NCBI GenBank assembly: GCA_946479615.1
Contig: CAMLGR010000211.1
Coordinates: 1-6,022, forward strand
Direction of reading: 5' to 3'
Length of the DNA: 6,022 nucleotides
Origin: an uncultured Bacteroidota bacterium
GTDB lineage: Bacteria > Bacteroidota > Bacteroidia > Chitinophagales > Chitinophagaceae
The position numbers were made by a program, and so were the translations under genes. Positions 1 through 5,291 of the stretch are shown piece by piece. Within the stretch, counting starts at the first letter, position 1, and each line of letters opens with the position of its first letter. The notes beneath the pieces were generated by a model. The model was not told where the DNA came from. It ran no database searches and saw nothing but the letters and a program-made list of their open reading frames with translations.

Positions 1-1174
1 TTCGCTGACACCGGATCAGTTAAGACTGATCCGTAAATACAGTAATAATCTCACCATTGTTTATGATGGCGATGCGGCTGGTATCAAGGCGGCATTGCGT
101 GGCCTTGACCTGGCACTGGAAGAAGGATTGAATGTAAAAATGGTATTGATACCGGATAAGGAAGATCCGGATAGTTATGTCAATAAGATCGGTGCGGCAG
201 AGTTCACCAAATTTGTGCAGAAGAATAAAAAGGACTTTATCCTTTTTCAACTCGAAGTGGCACTGAAAGATGCCGGTAATGATTCAGCGAAAAAAGCAGA
301 GGTCGTGAACCGGATGGCGGAAACCATCTCGAAGATCAATAAGGCGGAAGATTTTACGAAGCAGCAGGATTATATCAAGCAATGTTCGCAGATTCTGCAG
401 ATCGATGAAGGCGGTTTGCATACGTTGGTCAACAAATTTATTCGTGACCGCATTACCACGATGGAGCGCAAGCTGCCATTTGAGGAAGCCAGGCATCACG
501 AAGAAAATGCAAGACAGGCGCAGGAAACCGATTATGATGATGCGACTTTTAATTTATTATTCAAGGATGAATTACAGGAACGCGAAGTGGCCCGCATCCT
601 TCTGGAATATGGCAGCAGGAAATGGGATGAATCGAAGCTGGTGGGTGAACATATTTTCGAAGAAATGGTAGATGAAAGTCTTATCGATAATAAAGAGGTC
701 ATCAAGCTGATCCATTCGTTCAAAGAATTATTATTCAATAACAGTGATCAGGTGAATAAGAATTTCTTTATTTATCATCCCGATAAATCATTGAGTATGC
801 TGGCTGTTTCCTTATTGAATACGCCTTATGATGAAAGCGATCGCTGGCGTACTGATTTTAACCAGTCGAGCGGGTTTACCCAAAGTTTATTTGAACAGAG
901 TTATGAAGACTTTATCAAAACGGTGGCTCCCGATAATGAAGATAAGCTGATGAAATTTTTGAAGATGGATGAGGATCGTACCAATGAAGAAGTCGATTCA
1001 GCGATCAATTACCTGAAACTTCGCAAGGTGAAACGTATGTTGCTCGAGAACCAGGTCGATATGGAAAAGCAACACACCCGCGAAGAATATACCATGCTGC
1101 ATCAAACGCATGAACACCTCAAACTGATGGAAATGGAACTGACAAAGCGATTGGGAACCGTCATCATCAAATAA
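1..1174 (+). CDS. dnaG: DNA primase DnaG, 3' part (5' end outside window)
   Basis: This is the C-terminal part of the replicative primase, which makes the RNA primers for DNA replication. The reading frame is open from base 2 and gives 390 visible residues. The fragment begins inside the Toprim catalytic domain. YDGDAAG at fragment residues 21-27 is the conserved metal-binding DxD motif, and IPDKEDPDSYV (about residues 50-60) carries the second acidic pair, equivalent to E. coli Asp345 and Asp347. The remaining ~320 residues are charged, helical-looking and poorly conserved, as expected for the linker and the C-terminal domain that binds the DnaB helicase. The N-terminal zinc-binding and RNA-polymerase domains lie upstream of the window, so truncation is an edge effect. 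An internal TTG at 95 could be mistaken for a start but lies within the Toprim domain. No terminator hairpin was seen after the stop; the gene converges on the CYTH gene 90 bp away. Confidence 0.95.
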   Translation, partial: SLTPDQLRLIRKYSNNLTIVYDGDAAGIKAALRGLDLALEEGLNVKMVLIPDKEDPDSYVNKIGAAEFTKFVQKNKKDFILFQLEVALKDAGNDSAKKAEVVNRMAETISKINKAEDFTKQQDYIKQCSQILQIDEGGLHTLVNKFIRDRITTMERKLPFEEARHHEENARQAQETDYDDATFNLLFKDELQEREVARILLEYGSRKWDESKLVGEHIFEEMVDESLIDNKEVIKLIHSFKELLFNNSDQVNKNFFIYHPDKSLSMLAVSLLNTPYDESDRWRTDFNQSSGFTQSLFEQSYEDFIKTVAPDNEDKLMKFLKMDEDRTNEEVDSAINYLKLRKVKRMLLENQVDMEKQHTREEYTMLHQTHEHLKLMEMELTKRLGTVIIK

Positions 1175-1214
1175 CTCCGCGGCCCTCTTTCTCTTTGCGT
1201 TCCTCCGTGGAAAA
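1175..1214. repeat. Degenerate CTYYGYG short-period repeat after dnaG
   Basis: Immediately after the dnaG stop the sequence is pyrimidine-rich and made of related heptamers: CTCCGCG at 1175, a poor copy CTCTTTC at 1185, CTTTGCG at 1193 and CTCCGTGG at 1203, followed by AAAA. Spacing is 8-10 bases. It has no convincing hairpin-plus-T-tract, so I do not call it a terminator. Its ending, CTCCGTGG plus A-run, resembles the CTATGTGG-TAAA ending of the inverted-repeat arm at 5129-5167, which suggests a related class of intergenic repeat (inference). Confidence 0.5.
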
Positions 1215-1264
1215 TGCTTAGATAAAACATTCCCAACCTGGAAAAATAAAGAAGCGCACATAAA

Positions 1265-1780
1265 TTATTTCTCCAGCAACATATCGCTATAGGATCTTTC
1301 CAGCAAACTATCCGTTTTTATTCCCAGTTCTTTCAAATAATGATCGCACTGTTCCTGCAGTTCTTCCCGGGAAAGATCTGCTAGTATATTCCCGGCTTCA
1401 ATTTCTACAAAAGCGCCAAGCCCCGGTACTTCATCGATATGAAATTTTACATTATCGATATAATAGATCTCCCTTCTTTTTTTTACTACTACTTTAATGC
1501 CGATGGATTTTTCAAGTGCTTCTTTCAATCCTTTTGCATTTTCGATCTTTACCAGTTGAAACGAAGAGCTTTTCGGACCTGCCTGGTCGGCTCTTTCGTA
1601 ATAGATAAGATTATTTTCAATATTTCCTTCCCGTAGTTTTAATCTGCCTGTAAGAGCATTGAAATAAGTATCGGTTTGTTCATCCAGCCCTTTGTAGTCA
1701 GCCTGGTGATCGAGTAAATATTTTCTGATGCCAGCAGGATTATCCGCGCGGGCTTTGATTTCTATGTTGAGGTAAGACAT
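1265..1780 (-). CDS. CYTH-domain protein (CyaB / thiamine-triphosphatase-like)
   Basis: This 171-residue protein is a single CYTH domain, the fold of class IV adenylate cyclases and triphosphate tunnel metalloenzymes that act on triphosphate substrates with divalent metal. Residues lining the tunnel can be traced in order: N-I-E-I-K-A-R at 5-11; DTYF at 37-40; RLKLRE at 46-51; IYYER at 59-63; the basic run KKRRE at 100-104; and the C-terminal acidic strand from HIDEVPGLG to EIE at 114-128. The classical N-terminal signature is ExExK. Here the first Glu is Asn (N5), leaving NxExK, a form I believe occurs in CyaB-like members. Substrate cannot be assigned: thiamine triphosphate, inorganic triphosphate or ATP are all possible. 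ATG at 1780 places the motif at the very N terminus, as is usual. It stands alone, convergent with dnaG, and no clear terminator follows it. Confidence 0.85.
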   Translation of the reverse strand: MSYLNIEIKARADNPAGIRKYLLDHQADYKGLDEQTDTYFNALTGRLKLREGNIENNLIYYERADQAGPKSSSFQLVKIENAKGLKEALEKSIGIKVVVKKRREIYYIDNVKFHIDEVPGLGAFVEIEAGNILADLSREELQEQCDHYLKELGIKTDSLLERSYSDMLLEK

Positions 1781-1807
1781 AAAACGAATGTAGGATAACC
1801 TGGGAAT

Positions 1808-1842
1808 TCAATATTCATTGCTCAATAATCAATGTTCAAATA
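1808..1842. repeat. Heptamer TCAnnnn tandem array
   Basis: Five consecutive 7-base units each begin with TCA: tcaatat, tcattgc, tcaataa, tcaatgt and tcaaata (1808, 1815, 1822, 1829, 1836). A sixth TCA follows in phase at 1843. The consensus is roughly TCAATnn. It lies 28 bp upstream of the CYTH start codon, so it may overlap that gene's promoter or leader. No function can be read from it. Confidence 0.55.
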
Positions 1843-1852
1843 TCACCATATC

Positions 1853-1882
1853 TTCAGCCCATGGTTTTAACCATGGGCTGAA
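1853..1882. repeat. Perfect 14-bp palindromic hairpin (REP-like)
   Basis: The arms ttcagcccatggtt (1853-1866) and aaccatgggctgaa (1869-1882) are perfect reverse complements separated by two T residues. Neither side has a T-tract, so a rho-independent terminator is unlikely. The element sits between the terminator of the DUF3052-like gene and the CYTH gene. With the periodic tail that follows, it resembles repetitive extragenic palindromes. Copy number elsewhere in the genome is unknown from this window. Confidence 0.75.
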
Positions 1883-1920
1883 ACGGAATTGAACGGGATT
1901 GAATGGCTTTGAAATGGGAA
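1881..1920. repeat. 10-bp-period tail GAAYGGnWTT next to the hairpin
   Basis: Four consecutive decamers follow the hairpin in strict 10-base register: aaacggaatt, gaacgggatt, gaatggcttt and gaaatgggaa. The middle two fit GAAYGGnWTT best and the last is degenerate. The array begins at the last bases of the hairpin arm, so hairpin and tail look like one composite element. A 10-base period places each unit on nearly the same helix face, which is compatible with protein binding but not evidence of it. Confidence 0.55.
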
Positions 1921-1963
1921 ACATTATTTAGCCATGCGTCGAACAATATTTTCCAAACAGACA

Positions 1964-1993
1964 CAAAAAAAATTGCCGCATCACTGCGGCAAT
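1964..1993 (-). terminator. Rho-independent terminator of the DUF3052-like gene
   Basis: On the - strand, a 9-bp perfect stem (attgccgca 1972-1980 against tgcggcaat 1985-1993) with a 4-base loop is followed directly by a run of eight T residues (plus-strand A-run 1965-1972). It begins 26 bp after the stop of the gene at 2019-2516. Confidence 0.9.
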
Positions 1994-2018
1994 CTTCAAA
2001 TTCATTCTTTACATAACA

Positions 2019-2516
2019 TTATTCAGCCAGTGCTGCTGCCTGGCGTTTACGTGTAACAGGTACGTCATCTGCGCGGAGATTCTCTCCTACTACAAACCGC
2101 ATAGCGCTCCAGACATGATCCAGTTCAACCCGCTCGATACTTTCGTACCCGGCACCGGTCAACCTGTTCCAGCTGCAGTCACGATTCAGATCCGTAGCAA
2201 TTTTCGAAGTGGTCTTGGGATAGGCAACCCAGAATTTAGAACCATCCTTAAGCGAAGGCATGACATCATTTAGAATACCGTTCAGTTGGTTTTCGTTTAC
2301 AGCGAATACCAACGCGAAATCGATCTTTCTGCTTTTTAAAAGCGGCGTCATGTTCTTGGCGAATGATAACTTGCTGAATTGCTTTTCGATAGAGGAAGGC
2401 AAACCCTGAATTAAAAGATTCTTCTCGTCTGCCAATTGTAACTTTTCAAAAACTGTTTGTGACATACTTGGAAGTAATTTAAGGGTTTTCATCAACGGCT
2501 CCAGCTCCGGGCTCAT
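2019..2516 (-). CDS. Small DUF3052-like hypothetical protein
   Basis: This 165-residue protein is probably soluble and of unknown function. The middle and end resemble the DUF3052 family: a buried strand FALVFA (67-72), a helix, then KFWVAYPK (94-101), the NRD...W pattern (111-116), and DHVWSAMRF (133-141) near the C terminus. This strand-helix pattern recalls the C-terminal half of a Rossmann-like or methyltransferase fold, but no SAM-binding motif is seen. The frame stays open back to 2639, but that extension would run through the terminator of the upstream peptidase gene and the promoter at 2543-2550, so I reject it. ATG at 2531 (MRTAS..., 170 residues) is possible but would leave almost no leader; ATG at 2516 (MSPELEP...) gives a short leader of about 20 bases. 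The gene appears monocistronic, with its own promoter and terminator. The family assignment is from recognition of the pattern only. Confidence 0.75.
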   Translation of the reverse strand: MSPELEPLMKTLKLLPSMSQTVFEKLQLADEKNLLIQGLPSSIEKQFSKLSFAKNMTPLLKSRKIDFALVFAVNENQLNGILNDVMPSLKDGSKFWVAYPKTTSKIATDLNRDCSWNRLTGAGYESIERVELDHVWSAMRFVVGENLRADDVPVTRKRQAAALAE

Positions 2517-2542
2517 TGATGCAGTTCTCATTTGCGGGAATG

Positions 2543-2550
2543 CAAAAGTA
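2543..2550 (-). promoter_or_regulatory. Bacteroidota -7 promoter element before the DUF3052-like gene
   Basis: The - strand reads TACTTTTG, an exact match to the Bacteroidota -7 consensus TAnnTTTG. Upstream it is T-rich, with no clear -33 TTTG. It lies 12 bases before ATG 2531 and 27 before ATG 2516, and after the preceding gene's terminator, which supports an independent transcription unit. Confidence 0.6.
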
Positions 2551-2584
2551 AGAAAAAACACGGAAAAACAGCACTTTATGTAAA

Positions 2585-2621
2585 GAAAAATCCCGTCCAA
2601 AGCGGGTTTGAACGGGATTTT
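2585..2621 (-). terminator. Rho-independent terminator of the M48 peptidase gene
   Basis: A 10-bp stem is formed by aaaatcccgt (2587-2596) and acgggatttt (2612-2621). The loop can extend the stem by four more pairs, caaa (2598-2601) with tttg (2607-2610). On the - strand the hairpin ends in a T-rich run. It starts 17 bases after the peptidase stop codon. Confidence 0.85.
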
Positions 2622-2638
2622 CCTGCAGCAAATCAACA

Positions 2639-3451
2639 TTATTTGCTGACCGGTTTATAATATTTCAGGGCTTCCGGCATGTATTTCTGCAGTTGCTCAA
2701 TACGATGACCCTCAGCCGGGTGTGTGCTTAAAAACTCGGGTGGCGACTGGCCCGCGGAAGCTTGTTCCATCCGTTGCCACAGGTTGATCGCTTCCTGTGG
2801 ATTATATCCCGCCATCGCCGCAAATATCAGCCCGTAATGATCCGCTTCCAGCTCGTGTTTACGGGAGAATGGTAATAGTACTCCCAATTGCGCTCCGGCT
2901 CCAAAAGCGCCCATAAACAGGCTCTGCGTTGCTGCTGGTTTATTAGCCAGTGCTACCTGCAAGCCCGTGCTTACTGCTTCGGCGCCCAGTCCCTGGCTCA
3001 TTCTTTCATTACCATGATTAAATACCGCATGCGATACTTCATGACCCATTACAGCTGCCAGGGCTGCATCATTCTGTGTGACAGGCAACAAACCCGTATA
3101 AACAACGATCTTACCACCAGGCATACACCAGGCATTAACCTCTTTGCTGTCTACCAGTTTGTATTCCCATTGATAGCCTTCGAGGTCACTGGCCCTTCCA
3201 TTCTGCGCATAAAAATCCTGGACGGCTTTAGTAATACGCTGGCCTACCCTGACCACCATTTCAGCATCACGGTTTCCGGATACACTGACTACTTTATTGG
3301 TAGAAAGGAATTGCTGGTATTCGGTAACGGCCATGGATTGTAATTGCGATTCGGGTAATAGCTTCAACTGGCTGCGCCCCGTGATCGGGTTTTTAGTACA
3401 GGCCACGATCATAGATGCGATCAGGAACAACGAGAGTATTTTCCGGGTCAT
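2639..3451 (-). CDS. M48 family zinc metallopeptidase, lipoprotein
   Basis: This 270-residue envelope protease resembles the bacterial M48 group that includes YcaL/LoiP and BepA of E. coli, which degrade or help fold envelope proteins. The N terminus is a lipoprotein signal: MTRK, a hydrophobic stretch, and lipobox IVAC with Cys18 as the predicted lipidated residue, followed by the family-typical NPITGRSQL (21-29). The catalytic motif is HEVSH at 137-141 (zinc ligands H137 and H141, general base E138). ELEAD at 200-204 supplies the third ligand (E200) and conserved D204. NAWCMPGGKIVVYTGLL (106-122) and STHP with R250 (242-250) are also conserved in this group. All catalytic residues are present and there is no TPR domain, so it is the short form. 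It begins 88 bp after plsY with no clear terminator between them, so some co-transcription is possible. No clean TAnnTTTG was found in its leader. The substrate is unknown. Confidence 0.93.
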   Translation of the reverse strand: MTRKILSLFLIASMIVACTKNPITGRSQLKLLPESQLQSMAVTEYQQFLSTNKVVSVSGNRDAEMVVRVGQRITKAVQDFYAQNGRASDLEGYQWEYKLVDSKEVNAWCMPGGKIVVYTGLLPVTQNDAALAAVMGHEVSHAVFNHGNERMSQGLGAEAVSTGLQVALANKPAATQSLFMGAFGAGAQLGVLLPFSRKHELEADHYGLIFAAMAGYNPQEAINLWQRMEQASAGQSPPEFLSTHPAEGHRIEQLQKYMPEALKYYKPVSK

Positions 3452-3539
3452 AATAATTTTTTTATGTAAAATTCAATCATTGTACCAAAGAGTACAACGA
3501 CCAGGGATTTTTAAAAAGAAAGGGAGGATTTTTAGTGAA

Positions 3540-4208
3540 TTACCGGTTGAAAGCAGCATTATCCCTCCGGCGCTGGCGACGACGGTCACGATGCTTGAGG
3601 ATAGGCACTTTGCTTTCATTGCCTCGTAACAGGCGGGTAATATTTTTCTGGTGCGTCAGGATCACCATGAGCGCCACCGCAATGGCAAACACGCGGTAGA
3701 TATCATTCTCTACATTGAAAATGACAAGGATGAAAACAGGAAACGCTACGCTCGCCAGTATAGAGCTCAGGGAAACAAATCGTGTCAGATAAAGCACCAG
3801 CAGGAATACACCTGAACAGCACATCGCTGTAACAGGAGATATTCCGAGTACCAGTCCGAATAATGTAGCCACGCCTTTACCGCCACGGAAATCGGCCCAT
3901 ATCGGGAAAACATGTCCCACAACGGCGGCGAGACCTAATACGATTTGCAGGTTGAGGTATTTGCTGCTGGCATCAGAATATTGCGGAAGAAGTAAGGCTA
4001 ATTTTACCGCGGCCATACCTTTCAGCATGTCCACGATCATAACAGTAGTTCCCCATTTGGGACCTAATACACGGTAAGTATTGGTCGCACCGGCATTGCC
4101 GCTGCCATACTCCCTGATATCAATATCGAAAAAATAACGGCTTACCCATACCGAGGTGGGAATGCTGCCAATTAGATAAGCCAAAATTGTGAGCAATAGC
4201 TCATTCAT
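3540..4208 (-). CDS. plsY: Acyl-phosphate glycerol-3-phosphate acyltransferase PlsY
   Basis: PlsY is an integral inner-membrane enzyme that transfers an acyl chain from acyl phosphate to the sn-1 position of glycerol 3-phosphate, the first acylation in phospholipid synthesis (with PlsX as supplier). The 222 residues contain all three signature motifs: GSGNAGATN at 35-43 with Ser15 upstream; GHVFPIWADFRGGKGVAT at 98-115, whose glycine-rich FRGGKG is the phosphate-binding part; and THQKNITRLL at 185-194. Hydrophobic segments near 1-23, 53-75, 87-105, 117-141, 146-166 and 171-186 fit the multi-pass topology. The C terminus carries an unusual Arg-rich tail (207-215). ATG at 4208 directly precedes the first membrane helix. 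It lies 86 bp downstream of prmA and has its own candidate promoter. Confidence 0.95.
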   Translation of the reverse strand: MNELLLTILAYLIGSIPTSVWVSRYFFDIDIREYGSGNAGATNTYRVLGPKWGTTVMIVDMLKGMAAVKLALLLPQYSDASSKYLNLQIVLGLAAVVGHVFPIWADFRGGKGVATLFGLVLGISPVTAMCCSGVFLLVLYLTRFVSLSSILASVAFPVFILVIFNVENDIYRVFAIAVALMVILTHQKNITRLLRGNESKVPILKHRDRRRQRRRDNAAFNR

Positions 4209-4234
4209 AGAATTTTGGGGTTGAGGTTGGATTT

Positions 4235-4242
4235 CAAAAATA
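4235..4242 (-). promoter_or_regulatory. Candidate -7 promoter element before plsY
   Basis: The - strand reads TATTTTTG, an exact match to TAnnTTTG, 26 bases before the plsY ATG. No convincing -33 TTTG was found at the expected spacing, and the region is AT-rich, so a chance match is possible. If real, plsY can be expressed independently of prmA. Confidence 0.45.
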
Positions 4243-4294
4243 GTGAAAATAAGGACTACTGGTAACTTTAATTTAACCTAAAATCTGCTTTGTG

Positions 4295-5110
4295 TCAATA
4301 TGACATACTCAGACAGAGCCAGTTATGTCGTTCCAGCCTGGTCCCGGGTCTTCCTCCGGTTTCCCCGATTCTTCCCTGGATATCAGATTCGTCCTCTTTC
4401 AATAAACCACTTAATACCAAAACGCCGCCGGGCGCCAGTTGTTTTACCAGCAGGGAAAAATTATCCAAAATGATATTCTTGTTGATATTGGCTAAAATGA
4501 TATCGAATGACCTGCCTGTCTCTGCCGTATCTCCTTTTTTTACCGTGATAATCTGGCAATTATTCCGTTCGATATTTTCCAGGGAATTGTCAATACACCA
4601 GTCATCATGATCGATAGCCACCACTTCTGTTGCTCCCAGTTTTTCAGCCAGGATGGCCAGTATACCGGTTCCCGATCCGAAATCAAGTACAGAACGGTTT
4701 TTGAAATCCAGGGTTTCCATCCGGCGGATCATCATATACGTCGTGGCATGATGACCCGTACCAAAACTCATTTTTGGGGTGATGACAATCTCGTGCTGTA
4801 CTCCTTTCACCGGGTCGTGAAAGTCTGCCCGTATCGCTACAAACTCATCGACGATCACCGGTTGAAAATTGGATTCCCATACTTCGTTCCAGTTCGTTTC
4901 TTCGATAACGGATTTAGAAAATTGTACACAGTTGCGGGTTGCTATTTCATTTATTACTTCTTCGTTAAAATCATCAGCAGGAATAAATGCCTTCAGTATA
5001 TTATCATTTTCTTCAAATCCTTCATATCCTGCTTCACTCAATTCAGCTACCAGTATTGCAGATTGATCGGCAGATATATTTTCAAAAAGAAGCTGTATAT
5101 AATTATTCAT
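4295..5110 (-). CDS. prmA: Ribosomal protein L11 methyltransferase PrmA
   Basis: PrmA uses S-adenosylmethionine to methylate lysines and the N terminus of ribosomal protein L11 in the cytoplasm. The 271 residues show the two-part family layout: an N-terminal L11-recognition domain (about 1-60), then a linker with NWNEVWESNFQPV (73-85), and a class I methyltransferase domain. MSFGTGHHATTYM (114-126) is the PrmA-specific motif. VLDFGSGTGILAI (141-153) is SAM motif I, AIDHDD (165-170) ends strand 2, and DIILANIN (203-210) is the N-I/LPN-like motif IV. The C terminus ends NWLCLSMSY, and the spacing from SDI (242-244) to NW fits the family, so there is no frameshift. ATG at 5110 follows an AGGAAAAT stretch that could serve as a weak ribosome binding site. 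The start lies only 18 bases from a perfect 39-bp inverted repeat, and no TAnnTTTG element was found upstream, so its promoter is unclear. Confidence 0.95.
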   Translation of the reverse strand: MNNYIQLLFENISADQSAILVAELSEAGYEGFEENDNILKAFIPADDFNEEVINEIATRNCVQFSKSVIEETNWNEVWESNFQPVIVDEFVAIRADFHDPVKGVQHEIVITPKMSFGTGHHATTYMMIRRMETLDFKNRSVLDFGSGTGILAILAEKLGATEVVAIDHDDWCIDNSLENIERNNCQIITVKKGDTAETGRSFDIILANINKNIILDNFSLLVKQLAPGGVLVLSGLLKEDESDIQGRIGETGGRPGTRLERHNWLCLSMSY

Positions 5111-5128
5111 ATTTTCCTGATTAATTCT

Positions 5129-5224
5129 TGTGTGTATTCCTATGTATCTATGTGCCTATGTGGTAAAAAACAGTCTTGCGTAATCTTTACCACATAGGCA
5201 CATAGATACATAGGAATACACACA
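5129..5224. repeat. Perfect 39-bp inverted repeat with 18-base spacer
   Basis: Positions 5129-5167 and 5186-5224 are exact reverse complements over 39 bp; I checked every pair. The 18-base spacer is aaacagtcttgcgtaatc. Pairing stops at both ends (5168 against 5185; 5128 against 5225). Each arm contains degenerate octamers: CTATGTAT at 5140, CTATGTGC at 5148, CTATGTGG at 5156, then TAAA. It lies between the pnp terminator and prmA. There is no T-tract, so it is not an ordinary terminator, and the spacer is too short to hold a gene. Confidence 0.95.
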
Positions 5225-5231
5225 TAGGGAT

Positions 5232-5265
5232 CATTAAAATAAAATAACCCCGCATGGGGGTTATT
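5232..5265 (-). terminator. Rho-independent terminator of pnp
   Basis: A 9-bp stem forms between aataacccc (5243-5251) and ggggttatt (5257-5265), with loop gcatg. On the - strand it is followed by ATTTTATTTTAATG, an AT-rich tract that is T-rich but interrupted. It starts 26 bases after the pnp stop codon. Confidence 0.8.
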
Positions 5266-5291
5266 ATGTATTCTTTTGCTGGTGATTCAGT

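Noticed and set aside
1208..1236. Terminator between dnaG and the CYTH gene (ggaaaatg against cattcc)
   Set aside because: The stem is short and bulged, and no T-tract follows on either strand.
1785..1792. TACATTCG on the - strand as a -7 promoter element of the CYTH gene
   Set aside because: It has one mismatch to TAnnTTTG and sits only 4 bases before the start codon, too close for a normal transcription start.
2517..2639. N-terminal extension of the DUF3052-like protein to ATG 2639 (206 residues, with a hydrophobic stretch resembling a signal peptide)
   Set aside because: It would translate through the upstream gene's terminator hairpin and lies before an exact -7 promoter element, so it is almost certainly not translated.
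2888..3343. 151-codon + strand open frame
   Set aside because: It is antisense to the M48 peptidase gene, whose catalytic motifs are all intact; it has no recognisable domain and is a shadow frame.
3481..3496. Small inverted repeat tgtac-caaaga-gtaca upstream of the M48 gene as an operator
   Set aside because: Arms of only 5 bp in AT-rich DNA are expected by chance and nothing else supports an operator.
4295..4390. Possible frameshift at the 3' end of prmA, because the GRIGETGGRPGTR stretch looks unlike the family
   Set aside because: The end NWLCLSMSY and the spacing from SDI to NW match the family in the same frame, so the gene is intact.
4607..5197. 196-codon + strand open frame running across prmA and into the palindrome
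   Set aside because: It is antisense to a well-supported prmA, rich in Phe, Tyr, Cys and Ile as expected of a shadow frame, and shows no family motif.
5129..5224. CRISPR array or IS terminal inverted repeats
   Set aside because: There are only two arms in opposite orientation with an 18-base gap; no direct repeats with unique spacers and no transposase gene or room for one.
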